DNA of 64,000 nt from assembly GCF_014648915.1 (NCBI RefSeq), contig NZ_BMSA01000021.1, forward strand, positions 62,001 through 126,000, given 5' to 3'. The DNA comes from Streptomyces phaeofaciens. Its GTDB lineage: Bacteria > Actinomycetota > Actinomycetes > Streptomycetales > Streptomycetaceae. A program made the position numbers and the translations under genes. The notes below the pieces were generated by a model. It was not told the origin of the DNA, ran no database searches, and saw only the letters and a program-made list of their open reading frames with translations. This document shows positions 1 through 7,584 of this stretch, one piece after another (the stretch's first letter is position 1; every line of letters starts with the position of its first letter).

Positions 1-134
1 GCGCGGAGGTCATCGACCTGCTCCCCACCGGCTACGGCTTCGTCCTCGACATGGAGGGCGAGCACCGCATGGTCTTCGACGCCAAGGCGGTCGAGCAGAT
101 GGTGGAGTTCGCGATGCGGCGCATGTACGGCTGA
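1..134 (+). CDS. C-terminal end of an unidentified protein (5' end outside window)
   Basis: An open frame runs in from the left edge and ends with TGA at 132-134, giving about 43 codons. The visible tail ends in VEFAMRRMYG and has the codon usage of a real Streptomyces gene (G/C at nearly every third position). I do not recognise the family from this tail; it contains no transmembrane segment or recognisable catalytic motif. The 181 bases between its stop and the next gene hold no clear terminator that I could find. Confidence 0.6.
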   Translation, partial: AEVIDLLPTGYGFVLDMEGEHRMVFDAKAVEQMVEFAMRRMYG

Positions 135-315
135 CAGCGGCCTCCCCGGCCGGTCGCGCCCGGAAATCCCCCTCCCTGTTTGTCACAGGCATGCCATAGG
201 GTTCCCTCAGGCAGCCGCGCCCCGGGGGCCGTCCTTCACGACGGCCGTCTCCGGGTGTCGCGCGGCGCTCTCTCATCACCCGGGGAACCCGGGTCTTCTG
301 TGGGGGTTCATCACT

Positions 316-2265
316 GTGCGTATGCGCAGCACATCGGCCGCGACGGCACTCGCGGTCCTCTTCAGCTCGGCGGCGCTGAGTGTCGTGGCGGCGGGGACCG
401 CCTCGGCCGCCGGCACCACCGTCGCGAGCGTCGGCGGTCTCGTCGTGGACGGCACGCTCCAGCGCGTGTTCGTCGGCGACGCGGCGGACGGCCGCATCCT
501 CGCCTCCGACTACAAGGGCAACCTCGTCGACCTGAACGCGGGCTTCGGCAGCGTCAGCGACCTGGCCCTGTCGGACGACGGCAGCACGCTGTACGCGGCC
601 CTGCCCAACACGCACCAGATCGTCGCGCTCGACCCGGCCACGCTGGACATCAAGCGGACGTACGCCGTCCCGACCGACACCGGCCCGCGCCACCTGGCCT
701 TCGCCGGCGGCAAGGCGTGGTTCTCGTACGGCGACCAGTGGGACGGCGACCTCGGCTCCGTCGACCCGGCGGTGGACCCGGCGAGCGGGACCGACCCGGT
801 GGCGCTGGCCCAGGTCCCGGCCGAAGGAACGGGGTCCGGGCTGTGGGGGCAGGCCCTGCTGGACACCGACCCGCTGCGGCCGGGCCTGCTGGCCGTCGGC
901 GAGACCGGGGACTCCACGGGCACCGAGGCCGTCCTCGACGTGTCGAGCGGCACGGCCCGGGTGGTCGCCTGGAACGACACCTCGTACGCCCTGAACGACG
1001 GCCTCGGGGACATCGACCTCGTCGCGGGCGCCGACCAGGTGCTCGTCAACGGCTCCGGCCGGCACGCCTACGCGAACGGCACTCTCACCAAGGCCGGCGC
1101 CTACCCGTCCGGGCACGGCGCCGACATCGCGCCGAACGGGCTGGTCGCCCAGGTCGACGGCGACAGCGTCAAGGTCTACCGGCCGAACGCCGCTCAGCCG
1201 CTGCGCACCTTCTACGACCTCTACGGCGGACCGGTGCGCTGGGCGCCGGACTCCTCGCGGATCTTCGGCCTGGTACGGGGCGCCGGCGGCGAACTCACGC
1301 TCACGGCCCTGACCCAGCCGACGCTCAACGTCCCCACCCTCACGGTCAACGCCCCGAGCTCCGCGACCCGCGCCAAGAAGATCACCGTCACCGGCAAGAT
1401 CTCGGCGACGGTCCCGCTGCCCGCGGGCGTCAAGCTCTCCGTCACCCGCACCGACCTCGACAGCCCGAGCGGCAAGGCGCTCGCCGCCGTCACGGTCAAG
1501 GCGGACGGCACGTACTCCTTCACGGACACCCCGCCGGCCGGCGGCACGGTCACCTACAAGGTCACCTATGCGGGTGACGCCGAGCACACCTCGATCTACG
1601 CCTACGACAAGGTCGCGGTCTCCCGCGCCTCGACGAGCCTGAGCCTGAACAACAACGGCAAGCTGTACAACTACGGCACCGACGTCAAGTTCACCGCGCA
1701 TCTCGGGGCGACGTACAAGAACCGTACGGTCGAGATCTGGGCGGACCCCTTCGGCGGCGACAAGCCCAAGAAGCTGGTCAAGAAGGGCACGGTCAACTCC
1801 AGCGGCAACATCGTCGGGACCGTGGACATGACCCGCGACACGACCGTCACCGCGGTCTTCGCGGGGGACGCCCGCAACGCGCCGAAGACGGTGAAGGTCA
1901 CGGCGTACGCCCGGGTCAAGGTCTCCACCGCCGTCACCAGGCACTACCGGACGGCCAAGATCGGCTCCACGTCGTACTACTGGTTCCACAAGAACACCGA
2001 CCCGCTGCTCACCACGACGATGACCTACTACCCGGGGCGTCAACAGCGCTTCGACCTCCAGGTCTACTACCAGGGTTCGTGGTACTCCATGGACTCGGAG
2101 TACTTCCCGGTCGGTACGAACGGGAAGTCGGCCGTCAGCCTCGGCGCCCCCGGTGAGGCGGGCATCCGGGTCCGGATGCGCTCGGTGTACGTCAACAGCT
2201 CGTCCGGCGACACCGTGAACTCCACGACGTACGGCGCGTGGAAGTACCTGTACTTCAGCAACTGA
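316..2265 (+). CDS. Secreted protein with beta-propeller-like N-terminal half and Ig-like repeats
   Basis: The product is about 649 residues. It begins with a typical signal peptide (basic start, hydrophobic stretch, cleavage expected near TASAAG, about residue 32), so it should be exported. Residues about 35-330 contain repeated blade-like units (for example VVDGTLQRVFVGDAADGRI and YAALPNTHQIVALDP) of the YVTN/WD40-like kind. Residues about 345-540 look like two Ig-like domains with the pattern LPAGVKLSVTR ... ADGTYSFTDTPPAGG. The last 110 residues are rich in Tyr, Trp and Ser. No catalytic motif is visible, so an extracellular binding or structural role is inferred. The start could be GTG 316 or ATG 322; both lie just before the signal peptide. 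It is followed by a terminator. Confidence 0.85.
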   Translation: MRMRSTSAATALAVLFSSAALSVVAAGTASAAGTTVASVGGLVVDGTLQRVFVGDAADGRILASDYKGNLVDLNAGFGSVSDLALSDDGSTLYAALPNTHQIVALDPATLDIKRTYAVPTDTGPRHLAFAGGKAWFSYGDQWDGDLGSVDPAVDPASGTDPVALAQVPAEGTGSGLWGQALLDTDPLRPGLLAVGETGDSTGTEAVLDVSSGTARVVAWNDTSYALNDGLGDIDLVAGADQVLVNGSGRHAYANGTLTKAGAYPSGHGADIAPNGLVAQVDGDSVKVYRPNAAQPLRTFYDLYGGPVRWAPDSSRIFGLVRGAGGELTLTALTQPTLNVPTLTVNAPSSATRAKKITVTGKISATVPLPAGVKLSVTRTDLDSPSGKALAAVTVKADGTYSFTDTPPAGGTVTYKVTYAGDAEHTSIYAYDKVAVSRASTSLSLNNNGKLYNYGTDVKFTAHLGATYKNRTVEIWADPFGGDKPKKLVKKGTVNSSGNIVGTVDMTRDTTVTAVFAGDARNAPKTVKVTAYARVKVSTAVTRHYRTAKIGSTSYYWFHKNTDPLLTTTMTYYPGRQQRFDLQVYYQGSWYSMDSEYFPVGTNGKSAVSLGAPGEAGIRVRMRSVYVNSSSGDTVNSTTYGAWKYLYFSN

Positions 2266-2298
2266 CCGGCCCCGATCTTCGGTGAAGAGGGCGATGTG

Positions 2299-2326
2299 GC
2301 CCGGAGGGAATGTCCTCCGGGCTTTC
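2299..2326 (+). terminator. Intrinsic-type terminator after the secreted propeller protein
   Basis: GCCCGGAGG (2299-2307) pairs perfectly with CCTCCGGGC (2314-2322) over a 6-base loop, followed by TTTCGTCGTT. It sits 34 bases after the upstream stop codon. Confidence 0.7.
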
Positions 2327-2395
2327 GTCGTTGGGCCTGGCAGAAAGTTCAACGCTCAACTAAACTGAGACGCAGTCGCCCAAGGAGGTACCGAC

Positions 2396-3103
2396 ATCGA
2401 CGGCATCTTCGACCACCAGGACAGCCAGGGCGGCGGCGGCACCATCACCAACGGCGACACCCAGTGGATGACGGCCGGTTCCGGCCTGCTCCACATCGAG
2501 GCGCCGCCGGAGCACCTCGTCATGTCGGGCGGTCTCTTCCACGGCCTCCAGCTGTGGGTGAACCTGCCCGCCAAGGACAAGATGATGGCGCCCAGGTACC
2601 AGGACATCCGCGGCGGCAACGTGCAGCTGCTGACGTCACCCGATGGCGGTGCGCTCATGCGCGTGATCGCGGGTGAACTGGACGGCCACGCCGGCCCCGG
2701 CATCACCCACACCCCCATCACGATGATCCACGCCACCCTCGCCCCCGGCGCGGAGATCACCCTCCCCTGGCGCGAGGACTTCAACGGCCTGGCCTACGTG
2801 CTGGCGGGCAAGGGCGCGGTCGGCGCGGAACGCCGCCCGATCCACCTGGGCCAGACGGCGGTCTTCGGCGCGGGCTCCTCGCTGACCGTCCGCGCGGACG
2901 AGAAGCAGGACTCCCACACGCCGGACATGGAGGTCGTCCTGCTGGGCGGACAGCCCATCCGTGAGCCGATGGCCCACTACGGCCCGTTCGTCATGAACAC
3001 CAAGGACGAACTCATGCAGGCGTTCGAGGACTTCCAGAAGGGCCGCCTCGGCACGATCCCCGCGGTCCACGGAATGACGGAGGAGGGCCCGCGGGAGGCC
3101 TGA
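2396..3103 (+). pseudogene. Pirin-family protein missing its start codon and N-terminal third
   Basis: The frame encodes the C-terminal two thirds of a pirin (cupin-fold) protein, including LLHIEAPPEHL, which carries the second His/Glu metal-ligand pair, and the C-terminal cupin to GGQPIREPMAHYG. Homology to pirins continues upstream of the first ATG (2468): codons from 2396 read IDGIFDHQDSQGGGGTITNG, a segment that lies about 90 residues into a normal pirin of roughly 320 residues. A good Shine-Dalgarno sequence (AAGGAGG, 2382-2388) sits 7 bases before ATC 2396, exactly where an ATG should be. The simplest reading is an in-frame deletion that joined the native ribosome binding site to codon about 90, removing the start codon and the HxH metal ligands. 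The frame is open only from 2369. Translation from ATG 2468 (211 residues) lacks a ribosome binding site, so I call it a pseudogene. Confidence 0.75.
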
Positions 3104-3121
3104 GGCCGGTACGGTACGACG

Positions 3122-3162
3122 CAGGCCCGACGCCGCAACTTCGTTTTGCGACGTCGGGCCTG
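3122..3162. terminator. Bidirectional terminator between the pirin remnant and the BRO gene
   Basis: CAGGCCCGACG (3122-3132) pairs with CGTCGGGCCTG (3152-3162), and an inner CGCAA/TTGCG extends the stem. It separates two convergent genes. Confidence 0.75.
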
Positions 3163-3172
3163 TCTCATCGCG

Positions 3173-4087
3173 TCACGGCAGGACGCAGACCGGTGTCCCG
3201 TCCGCCGCACGGCTCCCGTGCCGCACGCAGCCCCGTTCGAACAGCACGTCCAGGCAGTCGCGTACGCGGCTGGGCGACAGTCCGGTACGGGTGGAGATCT
3301 CGTCCACGGAGCACCTCGCCCCGCCGCGCAGCAGCGCCGGTGCCAGGTAGGCCGCCACCACGTGGACGTCTTCCGTCACGACCAGGTTCGTCGCCTTCCA
3401 CTTGGCGAGGATCTGCTGAGGCGTCAGCTCCGGGGCCGGGGCGGGCCCAGGGCGGGTGTTGGGCTGCCTGAGGGCCTCGGCGATGTCCTTCAGGCCGTTG
3501 TTGATCTGCCGCAGCAGATCGTTCCGCTCCTCCTGGAACGCCAGCATCGTGTCGTCCGCCCGGATGTTCCGCTCCTCCAGCCGCACGATGGCCTCGACCA
3601 CCTGCTCCGGCATGACGTACGCGGTGCCGCCGGACGGGGCGGGCTGTACGGCGGCCGGTTCCAGGGAGTAGGAGCCGTCGCGCTGGATGGTGACGATGAC
3701 GTCCGAGACCCAGGTCTTGAAGGGCCCGCTCTCCGGTTTCGTGCAGCCGTTGACGAGGGCGATGAGGCCTTGCAAGTTCACCATCCTCATTGACTTCTTG
3801 AGCCCGTGACCTGCGATCTTGCTCGAAGCGTCGGCCCCATAGACGCTTTGGACAAGATCGTCGAGAATGGATTGGCATGTTGCCGCAACATGCCACTGGA
3901 GTGCTTGGCGGGTGTTCGCATAACCGAGGTCTGTGGCCACATCGGCCGCCACGAACCAGTGCTCCCCGTCCGGCATCGTCACCCTCCGCACCCGCGCCCC
4001 CGTCGCCGCGAACACGAAGTCGTTGATGTCGATCGCGTCCTTCCGTCCCGTCGACTCGTCCGACGGAATGTTGTTCTGCTCGTACAT
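3173..4087 (-). CDS. BRO-N domain protein with C-terminal winged helix (phage antirepressor-like)
   Basis: A 304-residue protein. Residues about 18-125 fit the Bro-N fold (VRRVTMPDGEHWFVAADVA, DLGYANTRQALQWHV, then MRMVNLQGLIALVNGC), the DNA-binding domain of baculovirus BRO and phage antirepressors. Residues about 150-200 are predicted coiled coil, and about 225-304 look like a winged helix (CSVDEISTRTGLSPSRVRDC). A role in DNA binding or transcription control is inferred from the domain. The start at 4087 has a strong Shine-Dalgarno sequence (GGAGGTGATG) immediately upstream. No other phage genes surround it, so it is an isolated chromosomal copy. An unusual 23-base palindrome lies inside the coding sequence at 3874-3896. 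Confidence 0.85.
   Translation of the reverse strand: MYEQNNIPSDESTGRKDAIDINDFVFAATGARVRRVTMPDGEHWFVAADVATDLGYANTRQALQWHVAATCQSILDDLVQSVYGADASSKIAGHGLKKSMRMVNLQGLIALVNGCTKPESGPFKTWVSDVIVTIQRDGSYSLEPAAVQPAPSGGTAYVMPEQVVEAIVRLEERNIRADDTMLAFQEERNDLLRQINNGLKDIAEALRQPNTRPGPAPAPELTPQQILAKWKATNLVVTEDVHVVAAYLAPALLRGGARCSVDEISTRTGLSPSRVRDCLDVLFERGCVRHGSRAADGTPVCVLP
3874..3896. repeat. Perfect 11+1+11 palindrome inside the BRO gene
   Basis: TGGCATGTTGC and GCAACATGCCA flank a single central C. It lies within the codons for WHVAATCQ of the BRO protein. It may be chance codon usage or a protein-binding site. Confidence 0.6.
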
Positions 4088-4261
4088 CGAGCATCACCTC
4101 CGTCCCGGAACGTAGGCACGGGCAAGGGCAACTGGTGTGCATAGTACGGACAATCATCCGTTAGGGTGATCGACGCATCGATTCTGCTCGAATGTGATGA
4201 ACCGTCACCCGGCCGGCCCCGCCGGGAGGACAAGTCCGGCACCCCATGATCCGCTGGACCC

Positions 4262-5314
4262 GTGCACCTCCTCCCCGTCCCCGCCCGTCGGTTCGCCGCC
4301 TGGTGTGCCGTGATTCTGCTGGCGTCCGGGGTCGGGTACGTCGGGATCCGGTTGTGCGCGGAGTTCCGTACGGCCGTGACGCCGGTGCTGCTCGCCCTGC
4401 TCGGGACGGCGCTGCTGGGTCCCCTGTACCGCCGGATGGTGAAGGCGCGGGTGCCCAGGTCGATCGCGGCCGGGCTGACCTGTGTCGCCGTGGTGGGCGT
4501 CGTCGGTGGGGCGGTGTACATCGTCGTCGCCGCGCTAGTCGACACCGGGGACGAGATCATCGCCTCGCTGAGGAACGCCGCAGAGAGCGTCGCCGATCAC
4601 TTCGGGGCGGCCGGGACCTCGCTCGACGACCTCGCCTCGAATTCGAGGGAGCTGCTGAGCCGGTTCGGCGGGACCGCCGCCTCCAATGTGATCAGCGGGG
4701 TGAGTGTGGTCGGTGAGGGCATCGCCATGGCCGTACTCGCGCTGCTGCTCGTCTTCTTCTTTCTGCGGGACTCGGACCGGGCCGTCGACGCGCTGCGGGC
4801 CGTCGCCCCGCATGGCACCGCGGACACCGTGGAGGCCATGGCCCGGCGGGCCTTCCAGGCGGTCGAGGGGTTCATGAGGGGGACCACGCTCATCGCCCTC
4901 ATCGACGCCGTGTGCATCACCGTCGGGCTGCTCATCCTCGACGTGCCGGGCGCCGTGGGGCTCGGCGCCCTGGTGCTCGTGCTGGCCTACATCCCCTACC
5001 TGGGCGCCTTCCTCTCCGGCACGGTCGCCGTGCTGGTCGCGCTCGCCGACCGGGGCTTCGTCGTCGCGCTGTGGGCGCTCGGGGTGGTGCTCGCCGTGCA
5101 GGTGCTGGAGGGGCATGTGCTCCAGCCGATGATCCAGAGCCGCACGGTGCAGATGCATCCGGCGGCCGTGATGCTCGCGATCACGGCCGGGGCCTCCGTC
5201 GCCGGCATCCTCGGCATGCTGCTCGCCGTACCGCTCACCGCCGCCGTCTTCGGCATCCTGCACGAACTGCGGACCCGTTACGCCACCTCGCCGGAGCCCG
5301 CCGGCGGCTCGTAG
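4262..5314 (+). CDS. AI-2E/PerM family integral membrane transporter
   Basis: A 350-residue membrane protein of the AI-2E transporter (PF01594) type. It has two or three N-terminal transmembrane helices, a soluble segment at about 95-145, then hydrophobic helices with the family signatures YIPYLGAFLSGTVAVLVAL and QPMIQSRTVQMHPAAVML. Substrates of most members are unknown; members have been tied to signal export or Na+/H+ antiport, so no substrate is assigned. GTG 4262 is the first start in frame because a TGA lies at 4247; the GGAGGA at about 4225 is far away, so the true start could be slightly internal. The 3' end overlaps the convergent phosphatase gene by 37 bases. Confidence 0.85.
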   Translation: MHLLPVPARRFAAWCAVILLASGVGYVGIRLCAEFRTAVTPVLLALLGTALLGPLYRRMVKARVPRSIAAGLTCVAVVGVVGGAVYIVVAALVDTGDEIIASLRNAAESVADHFGAAGTSLDDLASNSRELLSRFGGTAASNVISGVSVVGEGIAMAVLALLLVFFFLRDSDRAVDALRAVAPHGTADTVEAMARRAFQAVEGFMRGTTLIALIDAVCITVGLLILDVPGAVGLGALVLVLAYIPYLGAFLSGTVAVLVALADRGFVVALWALGVVLAVQVLEGHVLQPMIQSRTVQMHPAAVMLAITAGASVAGILGMLLAVPLTAAVFGILHELRTRYATSPEPAGGS

Positions 5315-7440
5315 AGCTCGAACCAGATGCTCTTGCCCTCGCCGCGCGGTGCCACCCCCCAGGTGTCGGCGAGCAGCTCGATGAGGACCAGCCCGCGGCC
5401 GGAGGACGCCAGCTCGCCGGGCCGGCGCTTGTGCGGCAGGTCGTCGCTGGTGTCGGTGACCTCGACCCGGATCCGGCGCTCGCCGGGCTCCCCGGTCACC
5501 TCCGCGACCAGCAGCGCGTCGGCGTCCGTGTGGACGAGGACGTTCGTCAGCATCTCGGAGACGAGCAGCACCGCCGAGTCCACCTGATCCGCGCTGTCCC
5601 AGTCGTGCAGCAGCTCCCGCACCTGCTGCCGGCCCACGGCCACCCGCTCGGGCTCGGCCTGCGCGACGGTGAGCAGGGTGCGCCGTACGGGAAGCCGCGG
5701 AAGCGCCGCGCTGGTGTCGAGGCCGTAGCCCGGCCCGCCCTGCCGGCACAGCAGCAGGACCGCGATGTCGTCCTCGCGGCGGTCCGCCAGCGGGCCCGTG
5801 GTGTGGTGGGAGGAGGGGCCGTGCACGGCCTGGACCAGGGCGTCGGCCAGGGTCTCCAGGTCGCCCTCGTGGGTCTCCATGATCTGGCGGACACGTCGCC
5901 AGCCGGTGTCGAGGTCGTGCCCGCCGGTCTCCAGCAGTCCGTCGGTGCAGAGCATCAGCGCCTCGCCGGGTTCCAGGGCGAGCCGGGTGGTCGGATAGTC
6001 GGCGTCGGGATCGACGCCCAGCGGGAGCCCGCCGGCCGTGGCGCGCGCCAGGACCGTGCCGTCGGTCATGCGCACGGCCGGGTCGAGATGGCCGGCCCGG
6101 GCGAATTCCAGGACGCCGGTCACCGGGTCGACCTCGACGTACAGACAGGTCGCGAAGCGCGGGTCGACGCCGCCGTCGGAGTCGGTGAGGCCGTGGAAGA
6201 AGTGGGAGGCGCGGGAGAGGACGGCGTCGGGGCGGTGTCCCTCGGCGGCGTACGCCCGCAGGGCGATGCGCAGCTGGCCCATCAGTCCGGCGGCACGTAC
6301 GTCATGGCCTTGGACGTCCCCGATGACCAGGGCGAACCGCTCGCCCGCGGACTTGGTGCGGGAGGTCCCTCCGGGCAGCGGGATCATGTCGTACCAGTCG
6401 CCGCCGACCTGGAGCCCGCCGCCGGTCGGTATGTAGCGGGCGGCCAGGGTCATGCCGGGTATCTCGGGGCCGAGCGTGGGCAGCATGGAGCGCTGGAGGC
6501 CGTCGGTCAGCTCCCGCTGGGTCTCGGCGACGCCCGCCCTGGTCAGGGCCTGGGCGAGCATCCGGGCCACCGTGGTGAGCACGGAGCGCTCGTCGGGGGT
6601 GAACGCCACCGGGTAGGTGAAGGCCGCCATCCAGGCGCCCATCGTGCGGCCGGCCACCGTCAGCGGCAGGAACGCCCACGACTGCCGGCCGAAGTGCGAG
6701 GCCATCGGCCAGGTGAGCGGGTAGCGCTCCTTGTACTGTCCGGGCGAGGAGAGGTACACGGCCCGGCCGGTGCGTACGACCTCGGCGGCCGGATAGTCCG
6801 TCTCCACGGGCATCCGGGTGAAGGGGCTCTCGTCGCCGGGGCGCTGCCCGTGGTGCCCTATGACGGTCAGCCGGTCGCCCTCCACACCGAAGACGGCCAG
6901 CCCGTCCGGGGAGAAGCCCGGCATCGACAGCCCGGCCGCGACCCGCAGCACCTCCTCCGTGTCCCGTGCCTCCGCCAGCGCGCGGCCCGCGTCCAGCAGG
7001 AACGCCTCCCGGGAGCGCCGCCAGTCACCCGTGACGGCGGTCCGTCCGGCGGGGGTGCCCGGCCGGGGCTCGGTGACCTCCTGGAGGGTGCCGATCAGCT
7101 CGTACGCCTTCTTCACCGGGTCGAAGGACGGTTTGGAGCGGCTGCGCACGATCCGGATCACCCGTCCCTGGTCGTCCATGATCCGGATGCGTACCTCGGC
7201 GAGCGTCTCCTCGGCGACGGCCAGCTGGATGACGCCGGTGATCTCGTTCCAGTCGACCGGGTGGAGACGGGCCCGGGTCTGGGCCTCCGTGAGGACCGCC
7301 TCCTCGGCGGGCAGCCCGAGCAGCCGGGCGGCCTCGGCGTCGACCGTGACCAGCCCGGTGGCCGTGCTCCATTGCCAGAGGCCGGTCGCGAGGGAGGCGA
7401 GGACCTCTCCCACGGCGGGCAGGGACTCGCCGGTGCGCAT
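5278..7440 (-). CDS. PAS/GAF-PP2C (SpoIIE-type) phosphatase with C-terminal HATPase domain
   Basis: A 720-residue multi-domain signalling protein. In order: a PAS-like domain (about 15-115), a GAF domain (about 145-300), a SpoIIE/PP2C phosphatase domain (about 325-535) with the metal-binding motifs GGDWYDM, GDVQGHD, CTDGLLETGG and EDDIAVLLL intact, and an RsbW-like HATPase domain (about 590-715) with N-box SEMLTNVLVH and G-box SSGRGLVLIE. Proteins of this design dephosphorylate anti-anti-sigma factors and may also act as their switch kinase; that role here is inferred from domain content. The protein looks soluble, so signal sensing is probably cytoplasmic. Its 3' end overlaps the convergent AI-2E gene. 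Start ATG 7440 has only a weak ribosome binding site (GTGGGG). Confidence 0.9.
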   Translation of the reverse strand: MRTGESLPAVGEVLASLATGLWQWSTATGLVTVDAEAARLLGLPAEEAVLTEAQTRARLHPVDWNEITGVIQLAVAEETLAEVRIRIMDDQGRVIRIVRSRSKPSFDPVKKAYELIGTLQEVTEPRPGTPAGRTAVTGDWRRSREAFLLDAGRALAEARDTEEVLRVAAGLSMPGFSPDGLAVFGVEGDRLTVIGHHGQRPGDESPFTRMPVETDYPAAEVVRTGRAVYLSSPGQYKERYPLTWPMASHFGRQSWAFLPLTVAGRTMGAWMAAFTYPVAFTPDERSVLTTVARMLAQALTRAGVAETQRELTDGLQRSMLPTLGPEIPGMTLAARYIPTGGGLQVGGDWYDMIPLPGGTSRTKSAGERFALVIGDVQGHDVRAAGLMGQLRIALRAYAAEGHRPDAVLSRASHFFHGLTDSDGGVDPRFATCLYVEVDPVTGVLEFARAGHLDPAVRMTDGTVLARATAGGLPLGVDPDADYPTTRLALEPGEALMLCTDGLLETGGHDLDTGWRRVRQIMETHEGDLETLADALVQAVHGPSSHHTTGPLADRREDDIAVLLLCRQGGPGYGLDTSAALPRLPVRRTLLTVAQAEPERVAVGRQQVRELLHDWDSADQVDSAVLLVSEMLTNVLVHTDADALLVAEVTGEPGERRIRVEVTDTSDDLPHKRRPGELASSGRGLVLIELLADTWGVAPRGEGKSIWFELYEPPAGSGEVA

Positions 7441-7535
7441 TGCCCCACTTTATGAAGACGGGGACGAGAAGTGCCACTGATCGTCGGCGCGCTATTGAGG
7501 GGAGCCGATCTCGGGGTGCCCGGTAGGCTGGGGTT

Positions 7536-7549
7536 GTTTCACGTGAAAC
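7536..7549. other. parS centromere-like site (ParB binding)
   Basis: GTTTCACGTGAAAC is a perfect 14-base palindrome and an exact match to the core of the bacterial parS consensus used by ParB in Streptomyces. It lies in the 144-base gap between the phosphatase gene and aspS. Streptomyces chromosomes carry most of their parS sites around oriC, so its presence suggests an origin-proximal window. Confidence 0.9.
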
Positions 7550-7584
7550 GTGCCCCCCGATCCGCGAAGGCTGGATGAACCACG

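Noticed and set aside
10..2352. A 780-codon open frame on the minus strand across the secreted propeller gene
   Set aside because: It is a GC-skew shadow: it lacks a ribosome binding site, its product is Arg/Gly/Val low complexity, and the plus-strand gene has the right signal peptide and domains.
3173..4087. BRO gene as part of a prophage
   Set aside because: No integrase, terminase, capsid or att-like repeats are nearby; flanking genes are ordinary chromosomal genes.
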